This document shows, piece after piece, positions 5,938 through 6,174 of a DNA stretch of 6,174 nt (within the stretch, counting starts at the first letter, position 1; each line of letters begins with the position of its first letter). Location: positions 1 through 6,174 of the forward strand of contig SHZG01000145.1 in the NCBI GenBank assembly GCA_009692395.1. The letters are read 5' to 3'. The stretch comes from Methylococcales bacterium (lineage in GTDB: Bacteria > Pseudomonadota > Gammaproteobacteria > Methylococcales > Methylomonadaceae). Position numbers and translations under genes: made by a program. Under the pieces are notes generated by a model that was not told the DNA's origin, did no database searches, and saw nothing but the letters and a program-made list of their open reading frames with translations.

Positions 5938-6174
5938 GGTAGTGGGTTAAATCTGTAATTATGAATAAATATCGCGCCCGAATTCGACCTTGTTGATAAG
6001 CAAACCGATGACGGTGTCGTGCATTAACTCTAGTTTTGAGAAGCAAATGGTCTTGCGAGTGAGTCGTTTGATCCATGTCCGAAAGTTCAGGTTTTTACGT
6101 TCTATTTTCTGCGTATTGCGCTTACCAATCTCATGCTTATCAGCCTCAAGGTGAAGCTGATAGGCACCCCAATC
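5938..6174 (-). mobile_element. IS1-family insertion sequence, 3' terminal part (right-hand copy)
   Basis: This is the second copy of the element at the left edge, in the opposite orientation; the remainder lies beyond the right edge. The tip GGTAGTGGGTTAAATCTG begins at 5938. Over the 142 bases shared with the left copy (5938-6079) there are two differences, at 6059 and 6025, pairing with 21 and 55. The flanking bases on the inner side are aaatcaatg; the outer flank needed to see a target-site duplication is not in the window. It inserted upstream of the aminotransferase promoter and disrupts no gene that can be seen. Confidence 0.88.
5959..6174 (-). CDS. IS1-family transposase, C-terminal fragment (5' end outside window)
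   Basis: An uninterrupted frame of 71 residues runs in from the window edge to a TAA at 5959-5961. It starts DWGAYQLHLEADKHEIGKRN and continues with TQKIERKNLNFRTWIKRL, then RKTICFSK. The segment N-T-Q-K-I-E-R-x-N-L-x-x-R is the strongest IS1 InsB signature, and its glutamate (fragment residue 25) is the likely third acidic residue of the DDE catalytic site. The protein cuts and joins the element's ends. The C-terminus GRDIYS is the same as in the left copy. The frame has no damage in the part visible, so this copy may be active, but the N-terminal half cannot be judged. Confidence 0.93.
   Translation of the reverse strand, partial: DWGAYQLHLEADKHEIGKRNTQKIERKNLNFRTWIKRLTRKTICFSKLELMHDTVIGLLINKVEFGRDIYS

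Overview
The window looks like an ordinary chromosomal stretch of a gammaproteobacterium with moderate to low GC. The evidence is a System I cytochrome c maturation cluster (ccmC-ccmD-ccmE), a class A penicillin-binding protein 1C, a YfiR-type periplasmic protein and IS1-family insertion sequences. The combination of IS1 elements and scattered perfect palindromes would suit a sulfur-oxidising Thiotrichales/Beggiatoa-like bacterium, but that placement is inference from general impression, not a database match.

Layout: both edges of the window carry the 3' end of the same IS1-family element, in opposite orientation with the transposase ends pointing inward (1-142 on +, 5938-6174 on -). Over the 142 bases they share they differ at two positions. 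Inside lie, in order: a YfiR-like (DUF4154) gene on the minus strand whose 3' part is cut off by the left IS (130-525); pbpC on the minus strand (649-3000); a 160-base divergent promoter region; the translationally coupled ccmC, ccmD and ccmE genes on the plus strand (3161-4538); a short intergenic stretch with two palindromes, one an evident bidirectional terminator; and a class I aspartate aminotransferase on the minus strand (4645-5826) with its own extended -10 promoter.

How the genes relate: CcmC, CcmD and CcmE form the haem-delivery module of cytochrome c maturation. CcmC and CcmD load haem onto the periplasmic chaperone CcmE. The release ATPase genes (ccmA, ccmB) and the ligation genes (ccmF, ccmG, ccmH) are not next to them, so the usual operon is split. 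PbpC acts on peptidoglycan and the aminotransferase on amino acid metabolism; neither has an obvious functional tie to ccm. The YfiR-like protein would normally restrain a membrane diguanylate cyclase, but this copy is probably broken.

I see no convincing undescribed multi-gene system. The observations most worth following are a perfect 15-bp-arm palindrome sitting in frame inside pbpC, flanked exactly by two cysteine codons; its resemblance in design to the terminator palindrome after ccmE; and the IS1 pair that brackets the segment and disrupts the yfiR-like gene.
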